A stretch of 64,000 bases of DNA, taken from assembly GCA_028821195.1 (NCBI GenBank), contig JAPPHB010000083.1, positions 62,001 through 126,000 on the forward strand. The letters are read 5' to 3'. Of the stretch, positions 41,797 through 52,406 are shown one piece after another (positions within the stretch are counted from its first letter, which is position 1; the number at the start of each line of letters is the position of its first letter). The translations under genes were made by a program, and so were the position numbers. Source of the DNA: Gammaproteobacteria bacterium (GTDB lineage: Bacteria > Gemmatimonadota > Gemmatimonadetes > Longimicrobiales > Gaopeijiaceae). The notes below the pieces were generated by a model. The model was not told where the DNA came from. It ran no database searches and was given only the letters and a program-made list of their open reading frames with translations.

Positions 41797-42594
41797 GTGC
41801 GGCCGAAGCGTTCCCTCGGCCAGAACTTCCTGGTGGACCCCAACCTTCAGCGGGCCATCGTCAGGGCGCTCGAGGTGCAGGCGGCCGATGAGGTGCTGGA
41901 GATCGGGCCCGGGACAGGCGCGCTCACCCGCCATCTCGTCGATCTGCCCCGCCGCCTCGTGCTCGTGGAGCTCGACCGCGAGCTGGCCGGCCGCCTCGCG
42001 CAGGAACTGGACGGGCGCCCACAGGTGACCCTCGTGCAGGGGGACATCCTCGACACCGACATCGCGGCCCTTGCCGAGGATATCTCCGCCCTCAAGGTGA
42101 TCGGCAACATTCCCTACAACCGCACTTCACCGATCGTCTTTCGGCTTCTCGAACGCCCGCGGCCGGCCGAGATCGTCGTCATGGTTCAGAAGGAAGTCGG
42201 CGAGCGCATGCTGGCGGCTCCGGGCTCCCGAACCTACGGGGCGCTGTCGGTGGGGGTCCGGGTGGTGGCGCGCGTGGAGCGCGTCCTGCGCGTGCGGCGG
42301 ACGGCGTTTCGCCCCGTCCCGCGGGTCGACTCCGTGGTGGTGCGCATTCGGCCCTTTCACCCACCCCCGATCTCCGCCGCGCGGGAGAAGGCCGTGCGCG
42401 TCCTGACCCGTGCGGCCTTTCAGCGCCGCCGCAAGCAGTTTCAGCGGATTCTCCGGGACGATCCGGCCTATCGCCTGAGCCGCCGGGAGGTGGCGGAGAT
42501 GGAGACGCGCAGCGGGCTGGACCTGACGCGACGTCCCGAAACCTTCGCCCCCGAAGACTTCGTCCGTCTGGCGAAGATGTTGGAGCGGACATGA
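41797..42594 (+). CDS. rsmA: 16S rRNA dimethyladenosine transferase
   Basis: RPKRSLGQNFLVDPNLQRAIV, VLEIGPGTGALTRHLVD, IGNIPYNRTSPIVFRLL. Confidence 0.96.
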   Translation: MRPKRSLGQNFLVDPNLQRAIVRALEVQAADEVLEIGPGTGALTRHLVDLPRRLVLVELDRELAGRLAQELDGRPQVTLVQGDILDTDIAALAEDISALKVIGNIPYNRTSPIVFRLLERPRPAEIVVMVQKEVGERMLAAPGSRTYGALSVGVRVVARVERVLRVRRTAFRPVPRVDSVVVRIRPFHPPPISAAREKAVRVLTRAAFQRRRKQFQRILRDDPAYRLSRREVAEMETRSGLDLTRRPETFAPEDFVRLAKMLERT

Positions 42595-43409
42595 GCGGGG
42601 CTCGGGACTCATGGGTCGAGACGATCGCAGGGCTGCTCGGCGACGGCCCCCTGCACCCGAACGAACTCGCGCGGCGGGCGAACCGGCTGTGCGCGTTCGG
42701 CCAGGAGTCGCCCGCGCTGATCGCGTCGCTGCTGGGGCCCGATCCCAGGTTTCGCCTGGATCCGGAAGGCCGCTGGCAGTTGACCCCGGGCCTGGCCGGG
42801 GTCCGTTCCTCGCTCGGCTTTCTGGACTACGCCGTGGTGGATGTGGAGACGACCGGAGGGGCCTACGAGGAGGGCCACCGCATCATCGAGCTGGCCATCG
42901 TTGAACTGCGCGAAGGCGTTGTGACCCGGGAGTTCCAGAGTCTGGTCAACCCGCAGCGAGGCATCGGCGCGTCGGTAACCCGCCTGACCGGCATCAGCGC
43001 AACCAGGGTGGCTGCGGCGCCCCGGTTCCGCGACATCGCCGACGAGATCCGGAGCCGGCTCGAGCACCGCGTGTTCGCAGCCCACAACGCCGACCACGAC
43101 TGGGCCTTTGTCGGTGGGCAGTTGCGCGAGGCGCTCGGGGACGCTCCGCGCGTGCAGCGGCTATGCACCGAGCAACTGTCGCGCCGGCTGCTGGCATCCC
43201 AGCGGCGCCATCATCTCGACGCCCTGTGCGGCCGTTTCGGCATCGAGGTGCACGGTCGTCACCGCGCCCTGGGCGACGCGCGCGCCGCGGCCGGGATCCT
43301 GAAGCATCTCCTGGAGGAAACGGAGCGGAAAGGGGTCCGCGACCTTCGGGCGCTTCGCGAGTTCCTCGTCGGGCCGGAAGGGCGTGACCCGGTCGACGGA
43401 TTGACCTAG
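42591..43409 (+). CDS. DEDDh 3'-5' exonuclease (DNA pol III epsilon/RNase T-like)
   Basis: YAVVDVETTGGAYEEGHRIIELAIVEL, LVNPQRGIGASVTRLTGIS, AHNADHDWAFV, HRALGDARAAAGIL. Confidence 0.88.
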   Translation: MSGARDSWVETIAGLLGDGPLHPNELARRANRLCAFGQESPALIASLLGPDPRFRLDPEGRWQLTPGLAGVRSSLGFLDYAVVDVETTGGAYEEGHRIIELAIVELREGVVTREFQSLVNPQRGIGASVTRLTGISATRVAAAPRFRDIADEIRSRLEHRVFAAHNADHDWAFVGGQLREALGDAPRVQRLCTEQLSRRLLASQRRHHLDALCGRFGIEVHGRHRALGDARAAAGILKHLLEETERKGVRDLRALREFLVGPEGRDPVDGLT

Positions 43410-43511
43410 ATTTATGGGCTGCCTTCGCAGTTCCGTGATACACCGGCCTTGTTGCCGGCCAGCGACTCTTCGCGGAATCGGCCTCTCCGTCCGAGCCCGC
43501 ATGGGACCTAC

Positions 43512-44723
43512 ATGAACGACGAATCCCGCATCCCCGTCATCCTTGGATCCGCCCGCACCCCCATAGGCCGTTTTCTGGGCGGTCTCTCCCCGCTGCCCGG
43601 ACCCGCGCTCGGAGCCGTCGCCGTGCGCGCGGCGGTGGAACGCTCCGGCGTCGATCCTTCCGCCGTCGACGAGGTGGTCATGGGCAACGTGGTTTCGGCC
43701 GGAGAAGGGCAGGCGCCCGCCCGCCAGGCCGCGGTGAACGCCGGCCTGCCCGCGACCATCCCCTCCGTCACCGTGAACAAGGTGTGCGGCTCCGGACTGA
43801 AGGCGGTGATGCTGGCGGCCCAGGCGATCCGGGCGGGAGACGCGCGCGCCGTCGTGGCGGGCGGCTTCGAGTCGATGTCCAACGTGCCCTACTATCTGCG
43901 CGGGCACCGCGGGGGCGTGAAGTTCGGAGATCAGGAGGTCAGCGACGGCCTCATTCACGACGGTCTCTGGTGTTCCTTCGAGGGCCGCCACATGGGCGGT
44001 CATGCGGAGTACACGGCGACGCGGGCGGGCATCACGCGGGAGAGGGCCGACGAGTTCGCGCTGGGGTCGCACCGCAAGGCGGTGGACGCCATCGACGGAG
44101 GACGGTTTCGGCGCGAGATCGTGCCGGTGGAGGTGCCGGCCCGCCGGGGCGCGTCCGTGGTCGATACCGACGAGGGACCCCGGCGCGCCACTTCACTGGA
44201 GGCGCTTGCCAGGCTGCGTCCCGCCTTCGCCCGCGACGCTCCGGACGAGGTGGACGAGCTGGTGGTCACCGCCGGAAACGCGCCGGGGTTGAACGACGGC
44301 GGTGCCGCCCTGGTGGTCGCATCCATGGAATTCGCCCGGGCGCACGGCCTGCCGGTGGCCGCCCGCGTCACCGCCTACGCTGCGGCGGGCACGGAACCGC
44401 GCGACCTCTTCTTCGCGCCCATCTTCGCCGTGCGCAAGGTGATGGAAGCGGAGGGCAAGGCGGCGGACGACTACGATCTCTTGGAAATCAACGAGGCCTT
44501 TGCGGTTCAGGCGCTCGCGGACATCGACGCCCTGGGCCTGAACGCGGACCGGGTAAACGTGAACGGCGGCGCCGTCGCGCTGGGCCACCCCATCGGCGCT
44601 TCGGGCGCCCGCATCCTGGTCACGCTCGTGCATGCGATGGAGGACCGGGATGCCGCGACAGGTCTGGCCACCCTCTGCCTCGGGGGCGGCAACGCCGTCG
44701 CGCTCGCGGTGGAGCGTGCGTGA
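43512..44723 (+). CDS. Acetyl-CoA C-acyltransferase (thiolase)
   Basis: [78 protein letters not shown]. Confidence 0.96.
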   Translation: MNDESRIPVILGSARTPIGRFLGGLSPLPGPALGAVAVRAAVERSGVDPSAVDEVVMGNVVSAGEGQAPARQAAVNAGLPATIPSVTVNKVCGSGLKAVMLAAQAIRAGDARAVVAGGFESMSNVPYYLRGHRGGVKFGDQEVSDGLIHDGLWCSFEGRHMGGHAEYTATRAGITRERADEFALGSHRKAVDAIDGGRFRREIVPVEVPARRGASVVDTDEGPRRATSLEALARLRPAFARDAPDEVDELVVTAGNAPGLNDGGAALVVASMEFARAHGLPVAARVTAYAAAGTEPRDLFFAPIFAVRKVMEAEGKAADDYDLLEINEAFAVQALADIDALGLNADRVNVNGGAVALGHPIGASGARILVTLVHAMEDRDAATGLATLCLGGGNAVALAVERA

Positions 44724-44833
44724 CCGCGCGAGCACCGGGTGCGGGGGGTCTGCCCGCCCATCCTCCGACCCGCGGGGATCCCGGGAGGCGGCACGAAACC
44801 TGCTGACATAGCACAAACACGGGGAGGGTCAGG

Positions 44834-45421
44834 ATGCGGACTGTAGAGTTGAGCCAGGGACAGGGAATTCTGGTACGCATGGCGTCGCTCGCCAGCGGTC
44901 GGCGGACGCTGACCGCGGGGCTCTTCGTCCTGCTCACCACCGCGGGCGCCTACGTGGCGGTGCCGGTGCCCTGGACGCCGGTCCCGATGACGCTGCAGCC
45001 GCTCTTTGTGCTCCTGTCCGGTCTCGTGCTGGGGCCATCGGCGGGAGCCGCCAGCATGGCCGCCTACGTGCTGCTCGGGGTGGGCGGTGCACCGGTGTTC
45101 GCCGCGATCCCGGCCGGGCCGGCGGCCCTCGTCGGCCCCACGGGCGGCTTCATCCTCGCCTTTCCCCTGGCCTCCGGCCTCTGCGGTTGGCTGGCAGCTC
45201 CGCGGGACGCGGGCGCCCCGCGCATCCTGTTGGCGCTGGTGGCGGGACTTCTGGTCATCTACCTGGCGGGCGCGACCCAGTTGGCCCTGCTTACCGGCGC
45301 TGCTCCCACGGCGGTATTCCGCAACGCCGTGCTGCCCTTCGCGCTCGGCGACTCGATCGAACTGCTGCTGGCCATGGCGATCGCACTCCGGCTGAGGTCC
45401 CGGGCTCGCGACGATCGCTGA
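44834..45421 (+). CDS. bioY: Biotin transporter BioY
   Basis: [47 protein letters not shown].. [16 protein letters not shown]. Confidence 0.94.
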   Translation: MRTVELSQGQGILVRMASLASGRRTLTAGLFVLLTTAGAYVAVPVPWTPVPMTLQPLFVLLSGLVLGPSAGAASMAAYVLLGVGGAPVFAAIPAGPAALVGPTGGFILAFPLASGLCGWLAAPRDAGAPRILLALVAGLLVIYLAGATQLALLTGAAPTAVFRNAVLPFALGDSIELLLAMAIALRLRSRARDDR

Positions 45422-45437
45422 CTCCCGGAGCATCCTG

Positions 45438-46304
45438 ATGGCGGAAACGAAGCCCATGCGACGCATTGCCGTGATCGGGTCCGGGACGATGGGAAACGGC
45501 ATCGCCCACGTCGCAGCTCTTTCCGGGCTCGAAGTGGTCGTCTACGACATCGCGGAGGAAGCGCTCGCGCGGGGCACGGCGAACATCGCGCGCAACATGG
45601 ACCGCCAACTCCGGTCGGGTCGACTTGAGGCGGACGAGAAGACCGCCGCGCTTGCCCGCATCCAGGCGACCGACGACCTCGCCCGGGCCGTTTCCGACGC
45701 GGAACTTGCCGTTGAGGCGGCTCCCGAGGACGCCTCGCTCAAGTACCGCCTCTTCGCCGAGCTGGACCGGCTCGCCCCGCCCGGCGCGATCCTGGCATCC
45801 AACACGTCATCGATCTCCATCACGACGATGGGCGCCCGCACGGCCCGCCCCGACCGCGTCATCGGCATGCACTTCATGAACCCCGTGCCGGTCATGCGCC
45901 TTGTGGAGGTGGTGCGCGGACTCCGGACCAGCGGCGAGACCGTGCGGGCGGTGGTGGAACTGGCGACCCGCCTGGGCAAGACCCCGGTGGAGGTGAACGA
46001 CTTCCCGGGCTTCGTCTCCAATCGCATCCTCATGCCGATGATCAACGAGGCGATCTTCGCCCTCACGGAGGGCGTCGCCGAGGCGGAGGCGATCGACGCG
46101 GTCATGCGAATGGGGATGAATCATCCCATGGGACCGCTTGCGCTGGCCGATCTGATCGGGCTCGACACCTGTCTCGGCATCCTGGAAGTACTGCACCGGG
46201 AGCTGGGCGACGACCGCTACCGTCCCGCCCCGCTGCTTCGCAAGTACGTGGCAGCCGGCTGGCTGGGGCGCAAGAGCGGGCGTGGATTCCATTCCCATGA
46301 GTAG
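45438..46304 (+). CDS. 3-hydroxyacyl-CoA / 3-hydroxybutyryl-CoA dehydrogenase
   Basis: [68 protein letters not shown]. Confidence 0.96.
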   Translation: MAETKPMRRIAVIGSGTMGNGIAHVAALSGLEVVVYDIAEEALARGTANIARNMDRQLRSGRLEADEKTAALARIQATDDLARAVSDAELAVEAAPEDASLKYRLFAELDRLAPPGAILASNTSSISITTMGARTARPDRVIGMHFMNPVPVMRLVEVVRGLRTSGETVRAVVELATRLGKTPVEVNDFPGFVSNRILMPMINEAIFALTEGVAEAEAIDAVMRMGMNHPMGPLALADLIGLDTCLGILEVLHRELGDDRYRPAPLLRKYVAAGWLGRKSGRGFHSHE

Positions 46305-46400
46305 CGCTGTCGCCCCGGGAAGGCCGGCCGGCGGCGGTGCTTCGGCCAGTTCCGCGTGTGGGGACGGGCTGCGGGACGCCTCCGCCACGCACGGTGCTCC

Positions 46401-47585
46401 ATGACCCCGGAGGAGCGATCCATCCGGGAGATGACCCGGGAGTTCGCGGACGGCGAGATTCGTCCGCGCTCGGCGGGCTGGGACGAGCACCGCCGCCTGG
46501 ACGAGGATGTCCTCGGGATGCTCGCCGAGTTCGGCTTCCTGGGGATGGGCATTCCGGAGGCGTTCGGCGGCCTCGGGCTCGACCTGTCCACCTGCCTGGC
46601 GGCGACGGAGGAACTCGCCCGTGCCGATGGGAGCCTGGCGCTGTCCGTGTCGCTGCAGAACGGACCGGTCGCGAGCCTCCTGCTCGCGCACGCGTCGGAG
46701 GACCTGCAACACGAGCTTCTTCCCGGCATCGCGTCCGGGGAGCGCCTGGTCGCGTTGGCCCTGGGGGACCTCGGGGCGGCGGGCGCCGAGGCCGCCGGCG
46801 ATGCCACCGCCACCCCGGCCGGCGACGGCTGGCGGCTCGACGGCCGCAAGCACTGGGTGGTGGACGGCAACAGAGCCGGAGCGGCCATGGTCTTCGCTCG
46901 CCCGGGCGCGCAAGGCGGAACGGGCGGCGCCGGCGTGTTCCTGGTGGACACCTCCGCACCCGGATATCGAGTTGTACGCCGCCGCGAGACCCTTGGCCTG
47001 TGCGCGGCCGAGATCGTCGACGTCGAGCTCGACGGCTTGGCGGTGTCCGCGCACCGGGTGATCGGGAGCCCGCGGCTCGGAGACGAGTATGCGGCTCAGG
47101 CGCTGCCCCTGTCCCGCCTGGGCGGCGCGGCGGTCGCCCTGGGCATCGCGCAGGCCGCATTCGAGCACGCCGCCCGCTACTCGCGCGAGCGCGAGCAGTT
47201 CGGGCGCGCGCTCACGGCGTTCGGAGCCATCCGGCACAAGCTCGCCGGAATGGCGACCCGTATTGCGGCGGCGCGCGCCCTCGTGCGGGAGACCGCCGTC
47301 GCCCTCGAGGCACCGGGCGCGGAGGGAGGTGTCGGCCTGGCCTCCTGGACGGACCGGCCCGGCCTGACGGCGACCCCGGACATGGCGAGATGGGCGGCGA
47401 GCCACGCGGCCGTGTCGGTTGCCCGGGAAGCGGTTCAGATCTTCGGCGGGTATGGCTACATGCGCGACTATCCCGTCGAGAAGCTGATGCGCGACGCCAG
47501 CGGCACGGGCATCTGCGAGGCCACCGGCGAAGTACTGCGCATCATCGCGGCGCGCGGGTTCCAGGCCACGGTCGCCACGGGGTGA
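46401..47585 (+). CDS. Acyl-CoA dehydrogenase
   Basis: GFLGMGIPEAFGGLGLDLSTCLAATEELARADGSLALSVSLQ, QIFGGYGYMRDYPVEKLMRDA. Confidence 0.93.
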   Translation: MTPEERSIREMTREFADGEIRPRSAGWDEHRRLDEDVLGMLAEFGFLGMGIPEAFGGLGLDLSTCLAATEELARADGSLALSVSLQNGPVASLLLAHASEDLQHELLPGIASGERLVALALGDLGAAGAEAAGDATATPAGDGWRLDGRKHWVVDGNRAGAAMVFARPGAQGGTGGAGVFLVDTSAPGYRVVRRRETLGLCAAEIVDVELDGLAVSAHRVIGSPRLGDEYAAQALPLSRLGGAAVALGIAQAAFEHAARYSREREQFGRALTAFGAIRHKLAGMATRIAAARALVRETAVALEAPGAEGGVGLASWTDRPGLTATPDMARWAASHAAVSVAREAVQIFGGYGYMRDYPVEKLMRDASGTGICEATGEVLRIIAARGFQATVATG

Positions 47586-47643
47586 CCGGCGCCGGCGACG
47601 GAATGGCGCGGGGTGGTGCGGAAGACAAAAAAGGGAATTGAGC

Positions 47644-48735
47644 ATGCAGATATTCGAGGAGATGGCGGCCTTCCGCCACGATCAACTGGCATTCTGGTCG
47701 GAGCCCGCGGCGGGCTATCGAGGCATCATCGCCATCCACGACACGACGCTGGGTCCGGCTCTGGGCGGTACCCGCCTGTGGAGGTACGCCAGTGAGGCGG
47801 ACGCCCTGACCGACGCCCTTCGCCTCGCGCGCGGCATGACCTACAAGGCGGCCATCGCGGGCCTGAAACTCGGCGGGGGCAAGTCCGTCATCCTGGCGGA
47901 TGAACGCCCTCGCGATCGGGAGCGGCTGTTCCGGGCCCACGGCCGCGCCGTGGAGTCTCTGGGCGGGCGCTACATCACCGCGGAGGACGTCGGCACCTCC
48001 GTGGACGACATGGAGTTCGTGCGCGCGGAAACCCGATGGGTGGCCGGGGTGCGCGGAGGTTCCGGGGATCCCTCTCCCGCCACGGCCCACGGTGTCTACC
48101 AGGGCATCAGGGCGTGCGCGCAGGAGCGCTACGGCGATTCCTGCCTGGAGGGCAGGCACGTTACCGTCCAGGGCGTGGGACACGTCGGGTATCAACTGTG
48201 CGCCGAACTCGCGGCCGAAGGCGCCAGGCTCACGATCGCCGACATCAACACCGGCAGCGTTGAGCGCGCGGTGCACGAGTTCGGCGCCACCGCCGTCGCT
48301 CCGGAGGCAATTTACGACGTCCCGGCGGACATCTTCGCCCCATGTGCACTGGGCGGGGTGATCAACGACCGGACGGTCGCACGCCTGCGCGTGGACATCG
48401 TCGCGGGCTCGGCCAATAATCAGTTGGCCGAGCCGAGGCATGGCAACGCCCTTCAGAAAAGGGGCATCCTGTTCGCTCCCGACTACGTGATCAACGCCGG
48501 AGGACTCATCAACGTGTACGGCGAGCTGCACGGCTGGTCTGTTGAGCGCACCAGAAGGAAAGCCGCCGGGATCTACGACGTCGTGCTGAACGTCTTCCAG
48601 CGGGCCCGCGAGGATGGCATCACGGCCGCCGAAGCCGCGAACCGCGTCGCCCTGCAGATACTGACGGATGCCCGCCGCCCCGGCAGCGCCGAGCACGGCT
48701 CATGTGCCCGGCGGGCGGTTTCCATGAGCACCTGA
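47644..48735 (+). CDS. Glu/Leu/Phe/Val dehydrogenase (leucine dehydrogenase-like)
   Basis: [69 protein letters not shown]. Confidence 0.93.
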   Translation: MQIFEEMAAFRHDQLAFWSEPAAGYRGIIAIHDTTLGPALGGTRLWRYASEADALTDALRLARGMTYKAAIAGLKLGGGKSVILADERPRDRERLFRAHGRAVESLGGRYITAEDVGTSVDDMEFVRAETRWVAGVRGGSGDPSPATAHGVYQGIRACAQERYGDSCLEGRHVTVQGVGHVGYQLCAELAAEGARLTIADINTGSVERAVHEFGATAVAPEAIYDVPADIFAPCALGGVINDRTVARLRVDIVAGSANNQLAEPRHGNALQKRGILFAPDYVINAGGLINVYGELHGWSVERTRRKAAGIYDVVLNVFQRAREDGITAAEAANRVALQILTDARRPGSAEHGSCARRAVSMST

Positions 48736-48748
48736 CCCGAGCGAGACA

Positions 48749-50008
48749 TTGTCCACCGATCACCTGCGTCGTTTCGACCCCGAGATACATCAGGCCGTCC
48801 ATGCCGAAGAGGCGCGTCAGCGCGATCAGCTGGAGATGATCGCCAGCGAGAACTTCGCGTCGCGGGCGGTCCTGGAGGCGACGGGTTCGGCGCTCACCAA
48901 CAAGTACGCGGAAGGACTCCCGGGACGTCGCTACTATGGCGGCTGCGAGCACGTCGACGTGGTCGAGGGCCTGGCCCGGGCACGCGCCTGCACGCTCTTC
49001 GGAGCCGACCATGCGAACGTGCAGCCTCATTCCGGGGCACAGGCCAACCTGGCGGCCTTTCTCGCCTTCCTCCAACCCGGAGACCGTTTTCTGGGCATGC
49101 AGCTCAGCCACGGCGGCCATCTCACGCACGGATCCCCGGTCAACGTGAGCGGAAAGTGGTTCCGGGTATCGTCCTACGGCGTGCGCGAGTCGGATGGCCT
49201 CATCGACTATGACATCGTGCGCGAGCAGGCGCGCTCCGAATGCCCCCGCCTGATCGTCGCGGGCGCCAGCGCCTACCCGCGCACGCTCGATTTCGCCGCG
49301 TTCGGGGAAATCGCGCGCGAAGTGGACGCGCTCCTGATGGTCGACATGGCCCACATCGCGGGGCTCGTCGCCACCGGCGTGCATCCCAGTCCGATTCCCT
49401 ACGCTCACGTGGTGACCACGACCACGCACAAGACGCTGCGAGGACCCCGCGGCGGTCTCATTCTGACGCCCGCCGAACACGCGCGCGCCATCGACCGGGC
49501 AGTGTTTCCGGGCTCCCAGGGGGGCCCGATGATGCACGTGATCGCCGCCAAGGCAGTCGCGTTCCGGGAGGCGCTGGCGCCGGAATTCTCGCTCTATACG
49601 CGGCAGGTGGTGGCAAACGCGCGAGCCCTGGGGGACGAGCTCATGGAACACGGGTTCCGCCTGGTGAGCGGCGGCACCGACACCCACCTGATCCTGGTCG
49701 ACTTCGGACAGGACGGCCTCTCGGGAGCGCAGGCCGAGGCGGCGCTTGCGCGCGTGGGCATCACCGTCAACAAGAACACGGTCCCCGGGGAGTACCGCTC
49801 GCCGCTGGTTACGTCCGGGATTCGGCTCGGGACGTCCGCGCTCACCAGCCGCGGCATGGGGATCGACGAGATGCGCCTCATTGCCGGCTGGATGGCGCGG
49901 GTTCTGCTTCGCCCTGAGGACGACGAGGTGCTTGGGGAAGTGCGTGGGCGAGTGCGCGAAATGAGCGCGTCCTTCCCGCTCCGGAAGGAGACCGTTCCGG
50001 TCGGCTGA
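48749..50008 (+). CDS. glyA: Serine hydroxymethyltransferase (TTG start proposed)
   Basis: [61 protein letters not shown]. Confidence 0.97.
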   Translation: MSTDHLRRFDPEIHQAVHAEEARQRDQLEMIASENFASRAVLEATGSALTNKYAEGLPGRRYYGGCEHVDVVEGLARARACTLFGADHANVQPHSGAQANLAAFLAFLQPGDRFLGMQLSHGGHLTHGSPVNVSGKWFRVSSYGVRESDGLIDYDIVREQARSECPRLIVAGASAYPRTLDFAAFGEIAREVDALLMVDMAHIAGLVATGVHPSPIPYAHVVTTTTHKTLRGPRGGLILTPAEHARAIDRAVFPGSQGGPMMHVIAAKAVAFREALAPEFSLYTRQVVANARALGDELMEHGFRLVSGGTDTHLILVDFGQDGLSGAQAEAALARVGITVNKNTVPGEYRSPLVTSGIRLGTSALTSRGMGIDEMRLIAGWMARVLLRPEDDEVLGEVRGRVREMSASFPLRKETVPVG

Positions 50009-50121
50009 CTTCGGCCGGCTTTGTGGCAGGGCCGCAATATCATGTCCTGCAACGGGAAACGTCCTGTTACCCCGAATGGCCGGGGCTGGCGCTCTCCGAG
50101 GAATCGCTCCAGATTTCTCCC

Positions 50122-50499
50122 ATGAACGACCCGCAGATTGGCGACGATGTCCTGGTACGGCTCGATGGACGCAACCCGCGTTTCCATGTCAAGGCGTACC
50201 TGTTTGTACTCTCCGCCCTGCAGTCGGTCTCGGACTCGCTGGAAAAGCGGCGCCATATCTCAGGCACGGAGCTCGCGCAGGGAGTAAGGCGTCTCGCTCT
50301 CGAGCAATATGGCCCGATGGCACGCACGGTTCTGGAACACTGGGGCGTCCACGCCACGGAAGATCTGGGTGAGATCGTCTTCGATCTGGTCGACTGCGGG
50401 ATTCTCCTGAAACAGGATGGGGATTCTCCCGAGGATTTCAGGGGCGTGTACGATTTCGAGGACGCTTTCGAGCACAACTATCCGTGGGGCAGGGCCTAG
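50122..50499 (+). CDS. Minf_1886-like conserved protein of unknown function
   Basis: RHISGTELAQGVRRLALEQYGPMARTVLEHWGVHATEDLGEIVFDLVDCGIL..DFRGVYDFEDAF matches the remembered family pattern. Confidence 0.75.
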   Translation: MNDPQIGDDVLVRLDGRNPRFHVKAYLFVLSALQSVSDSLEKRRHISGTELAQGVRRLALEQYGPMARTVLEHWGVHATEDLGEIVFDLVDCGILLKQDGDSPEDFRGVYDFEDAFEHNYPWGRA

Positions 50500-50527
50500 C
50501 CCTCGCTCCAGCCTGACGAACTCAACA

Positions 50528-50547
50528 GGTCTCGTATCTTCGAGACC
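50528..50547. repeat. Perfect 7-bp inverted repeat GGTCTCG-TATCTT-CGAGACC in a short intergenic gap
   Basis: Read directly; ~20 bp upstream of the 50568 CDS. Confidence 0.85.
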
Positions 50548-50567
50548 ATCCGAGAGGGGACTGGACA

Positions 50568-50765
50568 ATGTCCGAAGAGCAGAGCTTTCCTTCCTGTCTC
50601 AAATGCAATACGGGGCTATTGCTCCCGATGTCCGACTACGGACGCGAGGGCGCCCCGATCCGATACAAGGCGTGGGTCTGTTCCAATCCCGACTGTGGCT
50701 TCAACATCAGGATCGATAACGGAGAGATCACCTTCGGGCGCAACATCACCCAGAGCTACAAGTAG
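50568..50765 (+). CDS. Small zinc-ribbon-like protein
   Basis: FPSCLKCNTGLLLPMSDYG...WVCSNPDCGFNIRI: two CxxC/CxxxxC knuckles. Confidence 0.75.
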   Translation: MSEEQSFPSCLKCNTGLLLPMSDYGREGAPIRYKAWVCSNPDCGFNIRIDNGEITFGRNITQSYK

Positions 50766-50783
50766 TCCCTCCTGCACTTCCCG

Positions 50784-52406
50784 ATGGCGCCACGCGTGAC
50801 CGGCAACCGCGGCGCTTCCTCCAGAGGCCGTCGCGGCCGTTCGAGGATCCTCTTCGGCGATCCGGATGTCCACGCTCCCACCGGCAGGGAAGCGGCATCC
50901 TTCGATCGCTTCGCCATCGACCGACTCGGGGTTCCCGGCCGGACCCTCATCGAGAACGCGGGACGATCGGCCGCCCTGGTGCTCGAGCGCATCTTTGCGC
51001 GCGGGTCGGTGGTCGTCTTCGCAGGGTCGGGCAACAATGGCGGCGACGGCCTCGCCCTGGCGCGCGCGCTGGCGGGCTGGGGCCGGCCGGTCACGGTTGT
51101 CCGGGCGTCGGCGAAAGCCCCGGATGCGCGCCTTCTGCACAATTGGCCGCTATCTGCTCTGGACGCGGGTGTCGAGGGCGCCCCTGGTGAGATCGCGCGC
51201 GCGACCGCGTCGGCCGGCGTGCTTGTGGACGCGGTGCTCGGCACGGGGATTTCGGGCGCCCCGCGAACTCCCCAGGCGCGCATACTGGAGGGCATGAACC
51301 GGGCCGGCAGGCCGCTTGTGTCTCTCGACATTCCTTCCGGGGTGGACGCCGATACCGGGGCCGTCCCCGGGGAAGCCGCCCGGGCCGACGTGACGGTGGC
51401 CTTCGGGTGGCCCAAGCTGGGCTCCCTGCTTCAACCGGGGCGCGCGCATGCCGGTCGGCTGGTGGCGGTGGAGATCGGGTTTCCACCGGTGCCTCCCGCA
51501 ACGTTCCGGGCGCGCGTGGTGACGCCCGGGTGGGCGCGGGACGTGCTGCCGGTCCGTCCTGCCGATACGCACAAGCACCAGGTCGGCTCGCTGCTCCTGC
51601 TGGCGGGCGCGCCCGGGATGGCGGGCGCGGCGATCATGGCGGCGCGGGCGGCGCTGAGGGCCGGGGCGGGATTCGTGCGCATCGCGAGCACCGCCGCCAA
51701 TCGGCCCGTGCTCCAGGGCGCCGTCCCGGAAGCGGTGTTCGTGGACACGGCCGACCCGGGCGCGCTCGCTCGTGCAGCGGTGGCATCGACTGCGGTCGTG
51801 GCGGGTCCTGGGCTGGGGGTCGCTGCGGAGGCCGCCGGCGCCCTTGCTGCTGTTCTGGAAGCGTCCGGCGATTCCCCGGTGCTGCTTGACGCCGACGCCC
51901 TGAACCTGGTGGCGGAGGGGGCGGGCCCGGCCCTGGGCGACCTGGGGCGCACTCGACCCGTGCTGGTGACGCCGCACCGGGGAGAGATGAGGAGGCTCGT
52001 GGCCGCCGCCGACGACCTCCCCGGTCTTCCGCACGAACTGGCTCTCGACCGGGCGGCGGCGTGGTCGTGCACGGTGTTGCTGAAGGGCAACCCGTCGGTC
52101 GTAGCCACCCCCGAAAAGCGGCTCCTGGTTGGCGGGCTCGGGAGCTCCGATCTGGCCGCGGCCGGGATGGGGGACGTGCTGAGCGGAGTCGCGGGCTCGC
52201 TGATGGCGCAGGGGTGCGATCCATCGGTGGCGGGCGGGCTGGCGCTGCACCTGACCGGGGTCGCGGCCGCGCTCGGGAGCGAGGGTCCGGGGCTGGTGCC
52301 GGGCGACGTCATCGCCCGCCTTGCGGCCGCGGTCCGGCGTCAACCGGATCCGAAGAGCCCCCTCGGCCTGCCCTTCGTCATCTTCGACCAGGAGGCTCCT
52401 CGTTGA
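50784..52406 (+). CDS. nnr: Bifunctional NAD(P)H-hydrate epimerase / ADP-dependent dehydratase
   Basis: LIENAGRSAALVLERIF, VFAGSGNNGGDGLALARAL (epimerase); LVTPHRGEMRRL, LKGNPSVVATPEKRLLVGGLGSSDLAAAGMGDVLSGVAGSLMAQG (dehydratase). Confidence 0.94.
   Translation: MAPRVTGNRGASSRGRRGRSRILFGDPDVHAPTGREAASFDRFAIDRLGVPGRTLIENAGRSAALVLERIFARGSVVVFAGSGNNGGDGLALARALAGWGRPVTVVRASAKAPDARLLHNWPLSALDAGVEGAPGEIARATASAGVLVDAVLGTGISGAPRTPQARILEGMNRAGRPLVSLDIPSGVDADTGAVPGEAARADVTVAFGWPKLGSLLQPGRAHAGRLVAVEIGFPPVPPATFRARVVTPGWARDVLPVRPADTHKHQVGSLLLLAGAPGMAGAAIMAARAALRAGAGFVRIASTAANRPVLQGAVPEAVFVDTADPGALARAAVASTAVVAGPGLGVAAEAAGALAAVLEASGDSPVLLDADALNLVAEGAGPALGDLGRTRPVLVTPHRGEMRRLVAAADDLPGLPHELALDRAAAWSCTVLLKGNPSVVATPEKRLLVGGLGSSDLAAAGMGDVLSGVAGSLMAQGCDPSVAGGLALHLTGVAAALGSEGPGLVPGDVIARLAAAVRRQPDPKSPLGLPFVIFDQEAPR

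Noticed and set aside
44724-44833. Possible BirA operator or riboswitch upstream of bioY
   Set aside because: No convincing TTGTAAAC-N-GTTTACAA arms or conserved riboswitch core visible
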